Notes: generated by a model not told the origin, from the sequence alone. A stretch of DNA of 64,000 bases from Thalassomonas viridans (GCF_000948985.2 NZ_CP059733.1:5580001-5644000), one strand, 5' to 3'; positions 27,368 to 37,384 are shown, counted from the first letter of the stretch. Made by a program: numbers and translations.

Positions 27368-27724
27368 AAATTTCCTGCTTGTTTTAACTCATTCACCCGG
27401 CATGAACACAAAAGCGCCGGGGACAATAATACTGATATTAGGGCATAATAATAATTATCGGCCAAAACCGAAATAAGTTAAGCATTCGCTGTTGGCTAAG
27501 GGAATAACCACTTAATCCCGACCTATAGCTTTAATGCTTATCAATCATTTTTAAGCAACTTTTATTTTTAAGCAATTTCGATACCAAAAAACAGTCAATG
27601 TTATGCCGCTTTGCTTTACTCTGGTGAAAGGCTTTAGCTAAAGATTTAAACAAAGTTTGCTTGCTAAAAAGCCTTAAAAAAATCACAATGCCGGTAAAAG
27701 CCAGTTTCAACCCCGGTAGTTACT
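27368..27724. promoter_or_regulatory. Divergent motX / GGDEF intergenic region
   Basis: No gene is seen in these 357 bases between two divergent genes, so both promoters should lie here. Two features stand out: TTTTTAAGCAA repeated at 27548-27558 and 27565-27575 (spacing 17), and a perfect 12-base palindrome CTTTAGCTAAAG at 27632-27643, about 80 bases before the GGDEF gene start. Either may be a regulator site. Confidence 0.4.
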
Positions 27725-28735
27725 ATGCCAGATTTACAACAATTAATTGAAAACTCCAGAATTAATGAGAGCATAGCAAACAAGCTGTTTGAAATTGAAA
27801 CCGAAATCCTCTCCTGCCAATCCAGTCATGAGCTATTGCAACGCCTGCTGGAGCTGATCAAAGAAAAGTTTAATTTAACCGGCATCAGCCTGTTGCTGGC
27901 AGAGCCGACTCCCATCAGCTATCTGCTCGGCGCCAAACTGCAATCGGACTGGCACCGGGAAAACAGCCGCCCGGTCAGCGTTGAAGTGCTGCAGAAGTTC
28001 CACCCGGACAACAAACCTTTGCTTTGTAATGAGCTGGCGTCACTGCAACCGGCCCTGCCCGGCTCTCTGCTGACCGGAGCTCAGTCTGTCGCCTTAATCC
28101 CGTTAAGGCTGGAAAATAAACTCTTTGCCAGCTTATTGTTTACCGATAGCGATAAAGACCGCTTTCACCCCGGGCTGGGCACCTTGCATTTAGAGCAGCT
28201 GGGGGTTAAAGCCAGCTTATGTCTGTCCAATGCCCTGATCCGCGATCAACTCGAATATATGGCCCATTATGACAGGCTTACCGGGGTAGCCAACCGCCGG
28301 CTGATGGAACGCACCATCAGTGAGGAGCTGGTGCGGCAAAAACGCTACGGCGTGCCTTTTTCCCTGCTGTTTATCGACTGTAATAAGTTCAAGAAAATCA
28401 ACGACAACTACGGCCACGACTGCGGCGACAAGGTACTGGCCTATGTCGCCGACCAGCTCAGCCAGCTGATCCGGGAAAATGACCATTGCTTCCGCTATGC
28501 CGGCGACGAGTTTGTCATCACCCTGGCGGGCCAGAGCTATAGTGAAGCCAGGGCAGTGGCCAGCCGCCTGATGGCCTTTTTCCAAAAACACCCTATGCCC
28601 TACCAGGGAGAGAAACTGGCGGTGACCATCAGCTGCGGTGTTGCCCAGAGCCAAGTAGGACAGAACATGGATGAGCTGTTAAAAGCAGCCGACCAGGATC
28701 TGTACCGGCTAAAAGCAGCCCAGCCAACCTCATAA
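27725..28735 (+). CDS. Diguanylate cyclase with N-terminal GAF-like domain
   Basis: A 336-residue soluble protein predicted to make c-di-GMP from two GTP. Residues about 20-170 form a GAF/DUF484-like sensor (ETEILSCQSSHELLQRLLELI, VALIPLRLENKLFASLLF). The GGDEF domain follows (about 178-330) with DRLTGVANRRLMER, the substrate metal segment FIDCNKFKKIND and the active-site variant FRYAGDEF. The inhibitory I-site RxxD is present as REND five residues before AGDEF. No membrane helix is seen. It is monocistronic and divergent from motX. Confidence 0.9.
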   Translation: MPDLQQLIENSRINESIANKLFEIETEILSCQSSHELLQRLLELIKEKFNLTGISLLLAEPTPISYLLGAKLQSDWHRENSRPVSVEVLQKFHPDNKPLLCNELASLQPALPGSLLTGAQSVALIPLRLENKLFASLLFTDSDKDRFHPGLGTLHLEQLGVKASLCLSNALIRDQLEYMAHYDRLTGVANRRLMERTISEELVRQKRYGVPFSLLFIDCNKFKKINDNYGHDCGDKVLAYVADQLSQLIRENDHCFRYAGDEFVITLAGQSYSEARAVASRLMAFFQKHPMPYQGEKLAVTISCGVAQSQVGQNMDELLKAADQDLYRLKAAQPTS

Positions 28736-28964
28736 CACCGTTGTTTTTTAACGTTTTCTTCTTTACCCCTGCCGAAAATTGCAAATTCGCCAATCTTAAG
28801 CTTATATAAATAATAACTCTGGAAAAACCGGCGCTATCGCCAATTGGTTGCAGGCTGTTAGCCGGCCCTTCTCATCTCACGGAAGTTTGCTGCGTGCTTT
28901 TGCCTGCCAGGTACACCCGAACTTTGCTTAGATATTTGCTTAGATATAAGTAAACTGACGTCAT

Positions 28965-30155
28965 ATGATAACGATAAAAAAAATCTCAGAATTGTCAGTC
29001 GGCCACTATGTCGTCGAAATCGCCGAACAAAGAGGGCACTTTACCCTGACCCAGCCCGACTATATCAAAAGCAAACGGGTGATCCACAACCTAAGTAAAA
29101 AAGGGGTGTTATCGGTTAAGGTTGATATCAGTAAAAGCCTGGATATCAAAAAAACAAGCCCGGAAGAAGCCCCGGCAGCGGACTACCCGGCAGAATATTT
29201 CCCCCAGGCGCCGGTGATCCGGGATATCAACAAGGCGCGTAAGCTCTTTAACGAATCGAAAGAAATACAACAGCAGGTTATCACGGATATACAAAACGGC
29301 CGCCAGCTGGATCTGCGACCGATTGCAGATATTACCGGCCAGACCATGGAGGTTATTATCAAAGATCCGGACGCCCTGGCCTGCGTCATCAATATCCGTG
29401 AAAAAGATGCCTATTTGCTCGAACATTCGATCTCGGTGTCGGTATTAATCACTATTTTTGCCCGTTATCTGGGCTTTCAAAAGAAAATTATTCACCAGCT
29501 GGCCATAGGGGCCTTCCTGCACGATGTTGGTAAAACCAAAGTGCCGGATGCCGTATTACATAAACCGGCGAAACTGACTCAGGATGAGTTTGAAGTAATG
29601 AAGACTCATGTCAACCACTCCATAAGCATAGTCAAAAAGCTGCCGGGCATTACTAAGGTTGCCCTGTCTGTGGTGGCCCAGCACCATGAAAAGCTCACCG
29701 GAGACGGTTACCCGCAGCAGCTGAGCGCGGATAAAATCTCCAGATACAGCAGGATGATCACCATCTGCGATATTTTTGATGCCTTAACCGCCGACCGGGT
29801 TTATAAGGAAGGTTATTGCCATGTCAAAGCCTTCAGCATCCTGCGCAAGCTGGCCCGGCAACATGAACTCGACGGCCAGCTGGTGGATCAGTTTATCCGC
29901 TGCATGGGAGTCTACCCCGTAGGCACCCTGGTAGAGCTCAATTCGCAGCGCCTGGCGATAGTCGACGGGCGCAACCTGCAAGACCCGATAAGTCCCAGGG
30001 TGCGCTCTTTTTATAATGTCGAACATCACCATTATATGATGACGGAAGACATAGATCTGGCGGTTAAGGATGATTTTATCGTCAAGGGAGTCAGGGCTGA
30101 CGAGTTTAACCTGGATATGAATAAAATCGTCGAGTTCCTGCTAATGGAAGGCTAG
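28965..30155 (+). CDS. HD-GYP c-di-GMP phosphodiesterase with DUF3391 domain
   Basis: A 396-residue cytoplasmic protein. The N-terminal DUF3391 domain (about 1-130, ISELSVGHYVVEIAEQRGHF) precedes an HD-GYP domain (about 145-330) with HSISVSVLITIFARYLG, the metal motif LHDVGKTKVPD, THVNHS, AQHHEKLTGDGYP and CDIFDALTADRVYKEG. All the key His, Asp and GYP residues are there, so hydrolysis of c-di-GMP to GMP is expected. It lies 229 bases after the GGDEF gene on the same strand; whether they share a transcript is not clear. Confidence 0.92.
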   Translation: MITIKKISELSVGHYVVEIAEQRGHFTLTQPDYIKSKRVIHNLSKKGVLSVKVDISKSLDIKKTSPEEAPAADYPAEYFPQAPVIRDINKARKLFNESKEIQQQVITDIQNGRQLDLRPIADITGQTMEVIIKDPDALACVINIREKDAYLLEHSISVSVLITIFARYLGFQKKIIHQLAIGAFLHDVGKTKVPDAVLHKPAKLTQDEFEVMKTHVNHSISIVKKLPGITKVALSVVAQHHEKLTGDGYPQQLSADKISRYSRMITICDIFDALTADRVYKEGYCHVKAFSILRKLARQHELDGQLVDQFIRCMGVYPVGTLVELNSQRLAIVDGRNLQDPISPRVRSFYNVEHHHYMMTEDIDLAVKDDFIVKGVRADEFNLDMNKIVEFLLMEG

Positions 30156-30181
30156 CGTAAGATTAGCGGAAAAATTTAAAC

Positions 30182-30208
30182 GGGAAGGCGCCGGACGGCA
30201 GCCTTCCC
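30182..30208 (-). terminator. Terminator between HD-GYP gene and M28 peptidase
   Basis: A perfect 8-bp stem, GGGAAGGC / GCCTTCCC, in the convergent gap. On the minus strand it follows the peptidase stop and is trailed by GTTTAAATTTTT. On the plus strand the tail is A-rich, so it mainly serves the leftward peptidase. Confidence 0.6.
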
Positions 30209-30218
30209 AAAAAATCTC

Positions 30219-31619
30219 TTACTTCCTGAAATCTATACCGCTTTGGGCGGCAAAATAACTGAACATGGTATACACGGCCGTTGTTTGCTTAAGATCTTCG
30301 GCGTTTACCTTATCCAAAGTATCATTTTCGGTATGGTGATAGTCGAAATAAGCCATGCCGTCCGGTGAAAAGTTAATGCTCGGCATACCGGCATCGCTTA
30401 ACAATCCCATATCCGACTGGGCTCTTGCATCGTTATCCGGCGCCAGAGACACTCCCAAGGGGGCCAGGTAACCGGCCAGTTCGCGCACGCCGTTCAGGGC
30501 GCTGGCGCCGACTCCGGGATTCATCTGGTAGATACGGCCGCTGCCAAAGTCCCATTCCGCCCCTATCATATGCTGCTTCATATCGTTTTTATGTCTTTTG
30601 ACATAATCTTTCGCCCCCAGTAAGCCGGTTTCTTCGGCGGCAAAAAGGATCACCCTGATGGTGCGCTTGGGACGTTTTGGCAGCTTGCCGATATAATGGG
30701 CGGCAGAAAGCACCATGCCTATGCCCAAACCGTCATCCAGGGCGCCGGTGCCGACATCCCAGCTGTCCAGGTGCGCGCCTATCACGACCATTTCTTCCGG
30801 CTTTTCGCTGCCGGTGATTTCGCCGATCACATTCGCCGAAGTCACCAGTTCCGTTTCCCGGCTGGAGCTCATTTTCAGGTGAAAATTAACCGGCTTGCCT
30901 CTTTTCAGCTGATTCACCAACAAATCGGCATCCGGATTCGATAAGGCCGCGGCAGGGATTTGTTTTACCCCGTCTTTATAGCGCATCAGGCCGGTATGGG
31001 CAGTACGGTTATTATCCGTGCCGACAGAACGCATGATCAGGGCAAGCGCCCCTTTCTCCGCAGCAATGCTGGCGCCGATCACCCGGGTGCCTACCGCCGG
31101 GCCATAACCCTTACCGTCGATATGGCGCTCCATACGGTAGGAAACAAAGGCAATTTTACCGTCCAGGCTGCCGGGCTTGGCGGCTTTTAAATCATCCAGG
31201 GTGGCAAAGTGGGCTACAGGTGCGGTTATGCCTTTTTCCGGGGTACCGACACTGCCGCCCAGGGCCAACACCACCATTTTTTGCGGATAGGGAGAAACGA
31301 TTTTCGCCTCGGCTTCCCCGCGAATCCATAATTCATCGGTGATTTCTTCGGTCCAGACCTTGTCAAAACCCAGCTCTTTCATTTTATCCTGCGCCCAGCG
31401 CACGGCTTTTTCATCTCCCGGCGTACCCATCATACGGTTGCCCACTTCCGTTGTCAGAGATTCGATAAGCCGATAAGACAAATCTGAGTTTAAAGTGACA
31501 TCTTTTAATTGCTTTAGCTCTGCCTGCTCTTGTGCCGACAGGGATGCCGCCTGGCTCAGGGGAGCAAGCAATGTAGCGGCACCGACAAGCGCCATAATAC
31601 CAAGTGATTTAACGAACAT
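30219..31619 (-). CDS. M28 family zinc aminopeptidase, secreted
   Basis: A 466-residue exported metallopeptidase. ATG at 31619 begins a signal peptide (MFVKSLGIMALVGAATLLAPLSQAAS) and has AGAGGT upstream; the frame is open further to 31715. A PA insert (about 120-260) precedes the M28 core with metal ligands in GAHLDSWDVGTGALDDGLGIG, the catalytic Glu pair in FAAEETGLLGAKDY and the last His in HTENDTLD. It should release N-terminal residues from peptides in the periplasm or outside. It is separate from the RND genes upstream because a terminator lies between. Confidence 0.88.
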   Translation of the reverse strand: MFVKSLGIMALVGAATLLAPLSQAASLSAQEQAELKQLKDVTLNSDLSYRLIESLTTEVGNRMMGTPGDEKAVRWAQDKMKELGFDKVWTEEITDELWIRGEAEAKIVSPYPQKMVVLALGGSVGTPEKGITAPVAHFATLDDLKAAKPGSLDGKIAFVSYRMERHIDGKGYGPAVGTRVIGASIAAEKGALALIMRSVGTDNNRTAHTGLMRYKDGVKQIPAAALSNPDADLLVNQLKRGKPVNFHLKMSSSRETELVTSANVIGEITGSEKPEEMVVIGAHLDSWDVGTGALDDGLGIGMVLSAAHYIGKLPKRPKRTIRVILFAAEETGLLGAKDYVKRHKNDMKQHMIGAEWDFGSGRIYQMNPGVGASALNGVRELAGYLAPLGVSLAPDNDARAQSDMGLLSDAGMPSINFSPDGMAYFDYHHTENDTLDKVNAEDLKQTTAVYTMFSYFAAQSGIDFRK

Positions 31620-31701
31620 TGGGGACCTCTTATTATTAGAGAGCATATGGTAATGGAAAAACCCCCTTAGGGTAAGCAAAGTTTTAGCGGGTAAGAAAAC
31701 A

Positions 31702-31729
31702 AGCGGCTGCACCAATTGGTACAGCCGCT
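31702..31729 (-). terminator. Terminator of the RND efflux operon
   Basis: An 8-bp GC-rich stem AGCGGCTG / CAGCCGCT, extended by ACC/GGT across one mismatch with an AATT loop. On the minus strand it is followed by TGTTTTCTTA, 32 bases after the RND permease stop. Confidence 0.72.
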
Positions 31730-31761
31730 GATAGGGTCTAAATAAATTGAACCGTTAAGAC

Positions 31762-34700
31762 TTAGGCAGCATCGTTAACGGCATTAACCACGGTTTGCCG
31801 TTTGATTGTCCGGGCGCTACCGCGCCGGCTTTTCCGCCTGTCCCTGAGCACGAGTAAACAAGGGGTCAATACCAGGGTTAATACCGTGGCAAACGCCAGT
31901 CCGCCGGCAACGGCGGTGGCAAGCTGTGTCCACCACTGGGTTGAAGGAGCGCCGACAACCGCCGTGCGTTCAAAAAAGTCGAGGTTAACCTGCAACACCA
32001 TAGGCAAGAGACCTAAAATAGTGGTTATTGTCGTTAAAGCCACAGGGCGAAGACGCTGGGCGCCGGTGCGTAAGATGGCATCTATGGTGTTATAACCTTC
32101 CCTTCTGAGCACATTATAGGTATCGATCAGTACAATATTGTTGTTGACCACTATACCCGCCAGTGAAATAACCCCTATGCCCCCCATCACGATACCAAAA
32201 GGTTTCTGGGCAAGTAACAGGGCTAAAAATACCCCGACGGTAGAAAAGATCACCGCACTGAGGATCAAAAACGCCTGGTAGAAGCTGTTGAACTGGGTCA
32301 CCAAGATAATCGCCATCACAAACAGGGCGATACCGAAAGCGTTCATCAAAAACGCCTGCGATTCTTCCTGATCCTCATTTTGTCCTTTAACACTGATTTC
32401 CACACTGGGATCTATCCCCAGGCCGGGGAAGGCCGCCTGCAGTTTAGGCAATTCCTTGATCAGCTGCTTGCCCGGCAACAGGTTCGCCTGTATGGTCACA
32501 ACCCGCTTGCCGTCCACCCGGCGGATGGTATCGACTTTTTCCGCCGCCTTACGGCTGACAAAACTGCCGATAGGCACCAGGCCCTCGTTGGTTTTTAAAC
32601 GCAGGGAATCCAGGCGGCTGATATTACGTTTTTCCAGCGGGTAACGCACCCGGATATCCAGCTCGTCATCGACATCGTCGGGACGGTACTCCCCGAGTTT
32701 CAGGCCGTTGGTGACCATCTGGACCGTAGTGCCCACCAGGGCGGCATCGGCACCATAGGTGGCGGCCAGGTTGCGGTCAACATCCAGCTGCCATTCGATA
32801 CCGGGTTTGGCGCCCGTATCTTCGATATCGGTAAAACTGCCGTTTTCCACCAGGCCGCGGCGGATAATGGCCACCGAGTCCTGCAGTTTATCGGGGAAAC
32901 GCGAACTCAGTTCGATTCTCAGGTCTTTACCGCTTTGCGGTCCGTCTTCATTTTTCCTGACCTCGATTTCCACCCCCGCCAGATCGGCGGTGCGCTGGTG
33001 GATCTCTTTGATGATCTCGTCCGCAGGACGGCGGAACTGCCAGTTGGTAAAGTTTACCTGGAAGGTGCCCACCTGATCGTTGCCGCCGGTACGGGTATAT
33101 AAGGTGCGGATTTCCGTCATATCCATAATCCGCTCTTCGATCGATACCATGATGGCGTCTTTTTCCCGCACCGAAAGATCCCCGTGGGAGCGCACCACCA
33201 TAGTCGCACTGTTGGGCTCGATATCCGGGAAGAAGATCGCCCCCAGCCCGGAGCTGGCGTAAAGCATCATCACGGTTACGGCGATGGCGATAGTGCCGAG
33301 CACCACTTTCCACGGGTGGTGTACCGCTTTGGTTAACAGGCGCACATATTTGCCGGTGAAGCCCGTGAGTTTGGTTAAATCCCCCTGCTCCGCCTGCTCT
33401 ACCTGCGCCTGCTCTTTGGCGCTGATCGTCCTGGGTTTACCGAAAACCGTGCCCAGGGTCGGCACAAAAATCAGCGCCATCGCCAGGGAAGCCGTCAGGA
33501 CAGCAATCAGGGTGAAGGGCAGATATTTCATAAACTCCCCCATCATGCCCGGCCAGAACATCAAAGGAGCAAAAGCCGCCAGCGTAGTGGCGGTGGAGGC
33601 GATAATAGGCCAGGCCATACGCTTGGATGCCCGGGCATAAGCCTGCTTTCTCTCCACCCCTTCATTCATCTGGCGGTCGGCAAATTCCGTTACCACGATA
33701 GCGCCGTCCACCAGCATACCTACCGCCATAATCAGGCCAAAGAGCACTACGATATTTACCGTCATACCGGCAATGGCAATCACTAAAATCCCCGTCAGGA
33801 AAGCACCGGGAATAGCCAGCCCCACCAGCATAGCAGTACGGCCGCCAAGAGCGGCGATAACCACTATCACCACCAGCAAGACCGCAGAAAAAACGTTGTT
33901 TTGCAGGTCCGTCAGGGTATCTTTCACGTCTTTGGACTGATCGCCGACATAATCTACCCTAACCTGCTCCGGCCAGCGCTGGCGCTGCTCTTCCATCAGC
34001 GCCTTGACCTTATCCACAGTGTCTATGATGTTTTCGCCGGAGCGCTTTTTCACTTCCAGCGAAATAGAGCGTTCGCCGTTTAGACGGGCAAAAGAGGTAG
34101 GATCCTTGTAGGCGCGGCGCACCTGGGCGACGTCCTGGAAAGTGATCACCCTATCGCCCGAGGTCTTGATGGGCAGCTCCAGCAAATCCTGGATATTTTC
34201 AAACACAGAAGGCACTTTTACCGCAAAGCGCCCTTTACCGTTGTCCATGGTGCCGGCTGGCACTAGTCGGTTATTGCGCTCTACCAGGTTATAGATGTCG
34301 TTTTGATCCAGGCCGTAGCTTTCCATCAGCAGGGGATCGACGATAATTTCCACCATGTCTTCGCGGTCGCCGCCGATGTCCACTTCCAGCACTTCCTGCA
34401 TGCCTTCGATTTTATCTTTCACGTCCCGGGCCAGGGTCAGCAGGCCGCGCTCGGTCACGGGGCCGGATAAGATCACGGTCACCGCCGCCACCTGGTTGGC
34501 CATAGTCACTTCATGCACTTCAGGCTCTTCGGTTTCTGACGGCAACTTGGCCTTAGCCAGGGTCACCTTATCACGCACGTCCGCCAGCGCTTCTTTGGGA
34601 TCTAAACCGGCGATAAATTCTAACGTAATGGAGGCATGTCCTTCGCTGGCGTTGGCGCTCATTTCCTTGATGCCGGCGATGGACTTTAATTCGTTTTCCA

Positions 34701-34902
34701 TCGGCCGCACCAGCATACGCTCGGCATCTTCCGGCGAAATGCCGTCGTGTATGATAGAAACATAAATCATCGGAATGGTAATATCCGGATTCGATTCCTT
34801 GGCGATATTGGCATAGGTGATAGCACCTGAGATCAGCAATAAGGCAAAGATCATCAGCACCGAACGGGTGCGGGTCAGGGCCGATTCAATAATGGCTAAC
34901 AT
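31762..34902 (-). CDS. RND efflux pump permease (AcrB/HAE-like)
   Basis: A 1046-residue proton-driven inner-membrane exporter with twelve helices and two large periplasmic loops. It begins MLAIIESALTRTRSVLMIFALLLISG. Helix 4 contains LIMAVGMLVDGAIVVTEF, so one of the two proton-relay Asp of AcrB is replaced by Gly, as in some marine RND subfamilies. The helix-10 Lys region reads GIVVNNNIVLIDTYNVLRREG. The membrane fusion partner is encoded nine bases upstream; no outer-membrane channel gene is adjacent, so a TolC-like protein from elsewhere must complete it. Substrates cannot be told from sequence. Confidence 0.92.
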   Translation of the reverse strand: MLAIIESALTRTRSVLMIFALLLISGAITYANIAKESNPDITIPMIYVSIIHDGISPEDAERMLVRPMENELKSIAGIKEMSANASEGHASITLEFIAGLDPKEALADVRDKVTLAKAKLPSETEEPEVHEVTMANQVAAVTVILSGPVTERGLLTLARDVKDKIEGMQEVLEVDIGGDREDMVEIIVDPLLMESYGLDQNDIYNLVERNNRLVPAGTMDNGKGRFAVKVPSVFENIQDLLELPIKTSGDRVITFQDVAQVRRAYKDPTSFARLNGERSISLEVKKRSGENIIDTVDKVKALMEEQRQRWPEQVRVDYVGDQSKDVKDTLTDLQNNVFSAVLLVVIVVIAALGGRTAMLVGLAIPGAFLTGILVIAIAGMTVNIVVLFGLIMAVGMLVDGAIVVTEFADRQMNEGVERKQAYARASKRMAWPIIASTATTLAAFAPLMFWPGMMGEFMKYLPFTLIAVLTASLAMALIFVPTLGTVFGKPRTISAKEQAQVEQAEQGDLTKLTGFTGKYVRLLTKAVHHPWKVVLGTIAIAVTVMMLYASSGLGAIFFPDIEPNSATMVVRSHGDLSVREKDAIMVSIEERIMDMTEIRTLYTRTGGNDQVGTFQVNFTNWQFRRPADEIIKEIHQRTADLAGVEIEVRKNEDGPQSGKDLRIELSSRFPDKLQDSVAIIRRGLVENGSFTDIEDTGAKPGIEWQLDVDRNLAATYGADAALVGTTVQMVTNGLKLGEYRPDDVDDELDIRVRYPLEKRNISRLDSLRLKTNEGLVPIGSFVSRKAAEKVDTIRRVDGKRVVTIQANLLPGKQLIKELPKLQAAFPGLGIDPSVEISVKGQNEDQEESQAFLMNAFGIALFVMAIILVTQFNSFYQAFLILSAVIFSTVGVFLALLLAQKPFGIVMGGIGVISLAGIVVNNNIVLIDTYNVLRREGYNTIDAILRTGAQRLRPVALTTITTILGLLPMVLQVNLDFFERTAVVGAPSTQWWTQLATAVAGGLAFATVLTLVLTPCLLVLRDRRKSRRGSARTIKRQTVVNAVNDAA

Positions 34903-34910
34903 AAAACCTC

Positions 34911-36014
34911 CTAGCGGGTCCGGGCCTTGACAGCTTCAACTTTGTCGCCGGCGCGGACAAAGCCCTGCCCCAGGGTAATAATGTCGGCTTGCGCTCCCAG
35001 ACCGGATAACCAGATACCGTCACTTTCGCTTTTAACGATATTGATAGGGGTAAACACCACGATGTCGTCCACCACGGACTTGATGCCGACATTGCCGCTT
35101 TCATCCAGCGCCAGTAACGCCGGCGAGACTTTCACCGCCTGGACATTATTCATGGCAATGCTCACTTCGCTGCTGACACCGGCCAGAATCTCGTAATCCG
35201 GGTTATCCAGGGTAATTTCTATCTTGAAGGTATTGGTGGCATCATCGGCGACACTGGCAATATAACGGATATTGCCCTGCTTAGACGCCTGCCCCAACAA
35301 ACGTACATCGGCGGCTTTGCCCGTGCTTAAAAAAGACACCTGGTTTTCTGTGGCATAGGCGCGCACCACCAGAGGATCGAGATCGGCAACAACGGCAATA
35401 TCATCCCCCGAAGCAACATAATCCCCCACTTCCACCATACGGGTATTCAACACACCGTCGAAAGGGGCGCGGATAACGGTATTTTCGATATCAATTTCCA
35501 GGCGGGCAACATCCGCTTTCGCCGCTTCAAGGCCGGCAAAGGCACGGGCGAGATCCGCCTCTCCCTGGTGTTTTTTAGCGTGTAGTTCTTTCGCCCCCCG
35601 GTATTCTATTTCCCTTTGCGCCAGCAACGCCTTGCTGTGGGCCAGCTGCGCTTTCAGGTCGTTCAGGGCGATTTTCACGATCACTTGCCCCTGTTTTACC
35701 ATAGAGCCACGTTCGGCATACACTTGGGCAATTTTACCGCGTACTTCCGCCTTTAAGGTGGCGATGCGGTCCGGCTCGGTACGGCCGTAAAGTTCTATCA
35801 CCTCGGCAACATTTTCGGCAAAGCGGGTATCGATTTGTACCTTAGGAATAATGGCTTCCCTTGCACCGCCGTCCAGGTCTTCTTCCGTTGCCTGCGCCGG
35901 GCCCGACAACATGCCCGACAGCATCCATACCACTAACGCAACGGCAATCACTACTGCAAAGATATAAGGTCGTTCTGCCAGCCATTGACGGCGGCCACCT
36001 GCCATATTGTTCAT
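34911..36014 (-). CDS. RND efflux membrane fusion protein
   Basis: A periplasmic adaptor of about 367 residues. ATG at 36014 is chosen because the longer open frame starts with TTG; GGGA lies about seven bases before it. It has an N-terminal anchor (IFAVVIAVALVVWMLSGMLSG), lipoyl halves (AEVRGKIAQVYAERGSMVKQGQVI and VIRAPFDGVLNTRMVEVGDYV), an alpha hairpin between them and a beta-barrel domain. It is first in a two-gene operon with the permease. Confidence 0.9.
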   Translation of the reverse strand: MNNMAGGRRQWLAERPYIFAVVIAVALVVWMLSGMLSGPAQATEEDLDGGAREAIIPKVQIDTRFAENVAEVIELYGRTEPDRIATLKAEVRGKIAQVYAERGSMVKQGQVIVKIALNDLKAQLAHSKALLAQREIEYRGAKELHAKKHQGEADLARAFAGLEAAKADVARLEIDIENTVIRAPFDGVLNTRMVEVGDYVASGDDIAVVADLDPLVVRAYATENQVSFLSTGKAADVRLLGQASKQGNIRYIASVADDATNTFKIEITLDNPDYEILAGVSSEVSIAMNNVQAVKVSPALLALDESGNVGIKSVVDDIVVFTPINIVKSESDGIWLSGLGAQADIITLGQGFVRAGDKVEAVKARTR

Positions 36015-36184
36015 ATTATTTCCCAAGTGCTGCAAAAATTAAGAGAGTTAACGGCGCTTATTATACCGCCAGTGGCGGGAAATTAGTGTAAAAAATTGTT
36101 AGATAATAATACGAACGCCGGCGACAAATAACAGCGGAGGGAAAGCTCAGGAATTAATACGATGAAGTCAACAGCTTAGCTTAA

Positions 36185-36211
36185 GGACACAGCTCATTAT
36201 TGTCTGTGTCC
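36185..36211 (-). terminator. Candidate terminator after erpA
   Basis: A perfect 8-bp stem GGACACAG / CTGTGTCC with an 11-base loop, 20 bases after the erpA stop on the minus strand. The T tract is weak (CCTTAAGC), so this is a candidate only. Confidence 0.45.
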
Positions 36212-36230
36212 CGCTAACGATAGGTTATGG

Positions 36231-36572
36231 CTAGATGGAGAATGACGAACCGCAACCACAGGTAGTGGTGGCATTGGGATTGTTGATCAAAAACCGGCTG
36301 CCTTCCAGGCCCTCGGTATAGTCGACTTCACCGCCCACCAGGTATTGCAGGCTCATGGGGTCCACCACCATAGTGACGCCATTTTTTTCTATGGTCATAT
36401 CACCGTCGTTGACCTTTTCATCAAAGGTGAAACCGTACTGAAAGCCAGAACATCCGCCCCCGGTAACATACACCCGTAATTTCAGCTCCGGATTTTCTTC
36501 CTCGGTGATCAAGGTCATCACTTTGTTGGCCGCAGCATCGGTAAATTGAATAGGCAATTCAGGGTTTGACAT
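36231..36572 (-). CDS. erpA: Iron-sulfur cluster insertion protein ErpA
   Basis: A-type carrier that delivers 4Fe-4S clusters to apoproteins such as IspG. The 113-residue protein has the three conserved Cys in [11 protein letters not shown] and [11 protein letters not shown]. It lies close to clcA and hemL, its E. coli neighbours. The upstream gene is a DUF6776 protein 56 bases away on the same strand. Confidence 0.96.
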   Translation of the reverse strand: MSNPELPIQFTDAAANKVMTLITEEENPELKLRVYVTGGGCSGFQYGFTFDEKVNDGDMTIEKNGVTMVVDPMSLQYLVGGEVDYTEGLEGSRFLINNPNATTTCGCGSSFSI

Positions 36573-36628
36573 CTATCTGTTCTTCGCACTAAAGGGGTTA
36601 AAAGTGAATTATCTTAAACCTGAGTGCT

Positions 36629-37384
36629 TTAATCAAGTATTAGTGTCGAAGTTTGTAGATCATTTTTAACTACCGCAGGCCAGGGGTAGCTTTCATCCAG
36701 GCGGCGGTATTTTTGCCACTTGCCTTTGGGCAGCACGGCGGCAACCTCGACTTTCTCCGGGATAAAGGCCTCCGGCAGGGTAAATTCTCCTTCGATCACC
36801 TGGAAATACTGGAAGCTGAATTTTAAATCTTCCCGCTTTAAGGCCGAAATATCAGCCAGTTTAATCTCGCTCGGTTTGTTGTTCAAACTGCCGGTTAACG
36901 CCAGCTCGACAAACCCTTTGGCATAGCGTTTTTTCAGTACCTGCTGCACCAGCACCACCTGAAAACGGTAATGGTTGGGGCTTTCGGTGGCGCTTACAGA
37001 CACCTGATCTATCACCAGACCGTCCGCCTGCTTTTCCGGCGCTATTACTTTCTCATAAAACGCCAGTTCTTTTTTCAGCTGGTAGTGCTTTTCCCCCATC
37101 TCTTTGAGGCTGTCCTGGGTTCTCTGGTTCGCCAGCCGCTCAAAGGCAAGTTCTGCTTCTAATGTGTTGATCTGACGTACGTATTCCACCTGCCGGGCAT
37201 AATAATCATCCAGGCGGGCTTTTTGCTGTTCCAGGGTTTCCACCTGGAAACTGTGGAAATGGTTGCCGAGGCGGTAACCGCAATAGACACAAAGGCCGAC
37301 CACGGCCAGTAACAGGATTGTCAGGCGGAAAGGTCCCGGGCGACCTGGCATACCGTTAAAATTATTCTTTGCTAACCAGTTCAT
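36629..37384 (-). CDS. DUF6776 family membrane protein
   Basis: A 251-residue protein of unknown role. It has a basic N-terminus, one membrane helix (FRLTILLLAVVGLCVYCGYRL, about residues 19-39), a long coiled coil (about 50-115) and a C-terminal beta-rich domain (YRFQVVLVQQVLKKRYAKGFVEL). This is the layout of the DUF6776 family found beside erpA in many gammaproteobacteria. It is divergent from clcA. Confidence 0.7.
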   Translation of the reverse strand: MNWLAKNNFNGMPGRPGPFRLTILLLAVVGLCVYCGYRLGNHFHSFQVETLEQQKARLDDYYARQVEYVRQINTLEAELAFERLANQRTQDSLKEMGEKHYQLKKELAFYEKVIAPEKQADGLVIDQVSVSATESPNHYRFQVVLVQQVLKKRYAKGFVELALTGSLNNKPSEIKLADISALKREDLKFSFQYFQVIEGEFTLPEAFIPEKVEVAAVLPKGKWQKYRRLDESYPWPAVVKNDLQTSTLILD

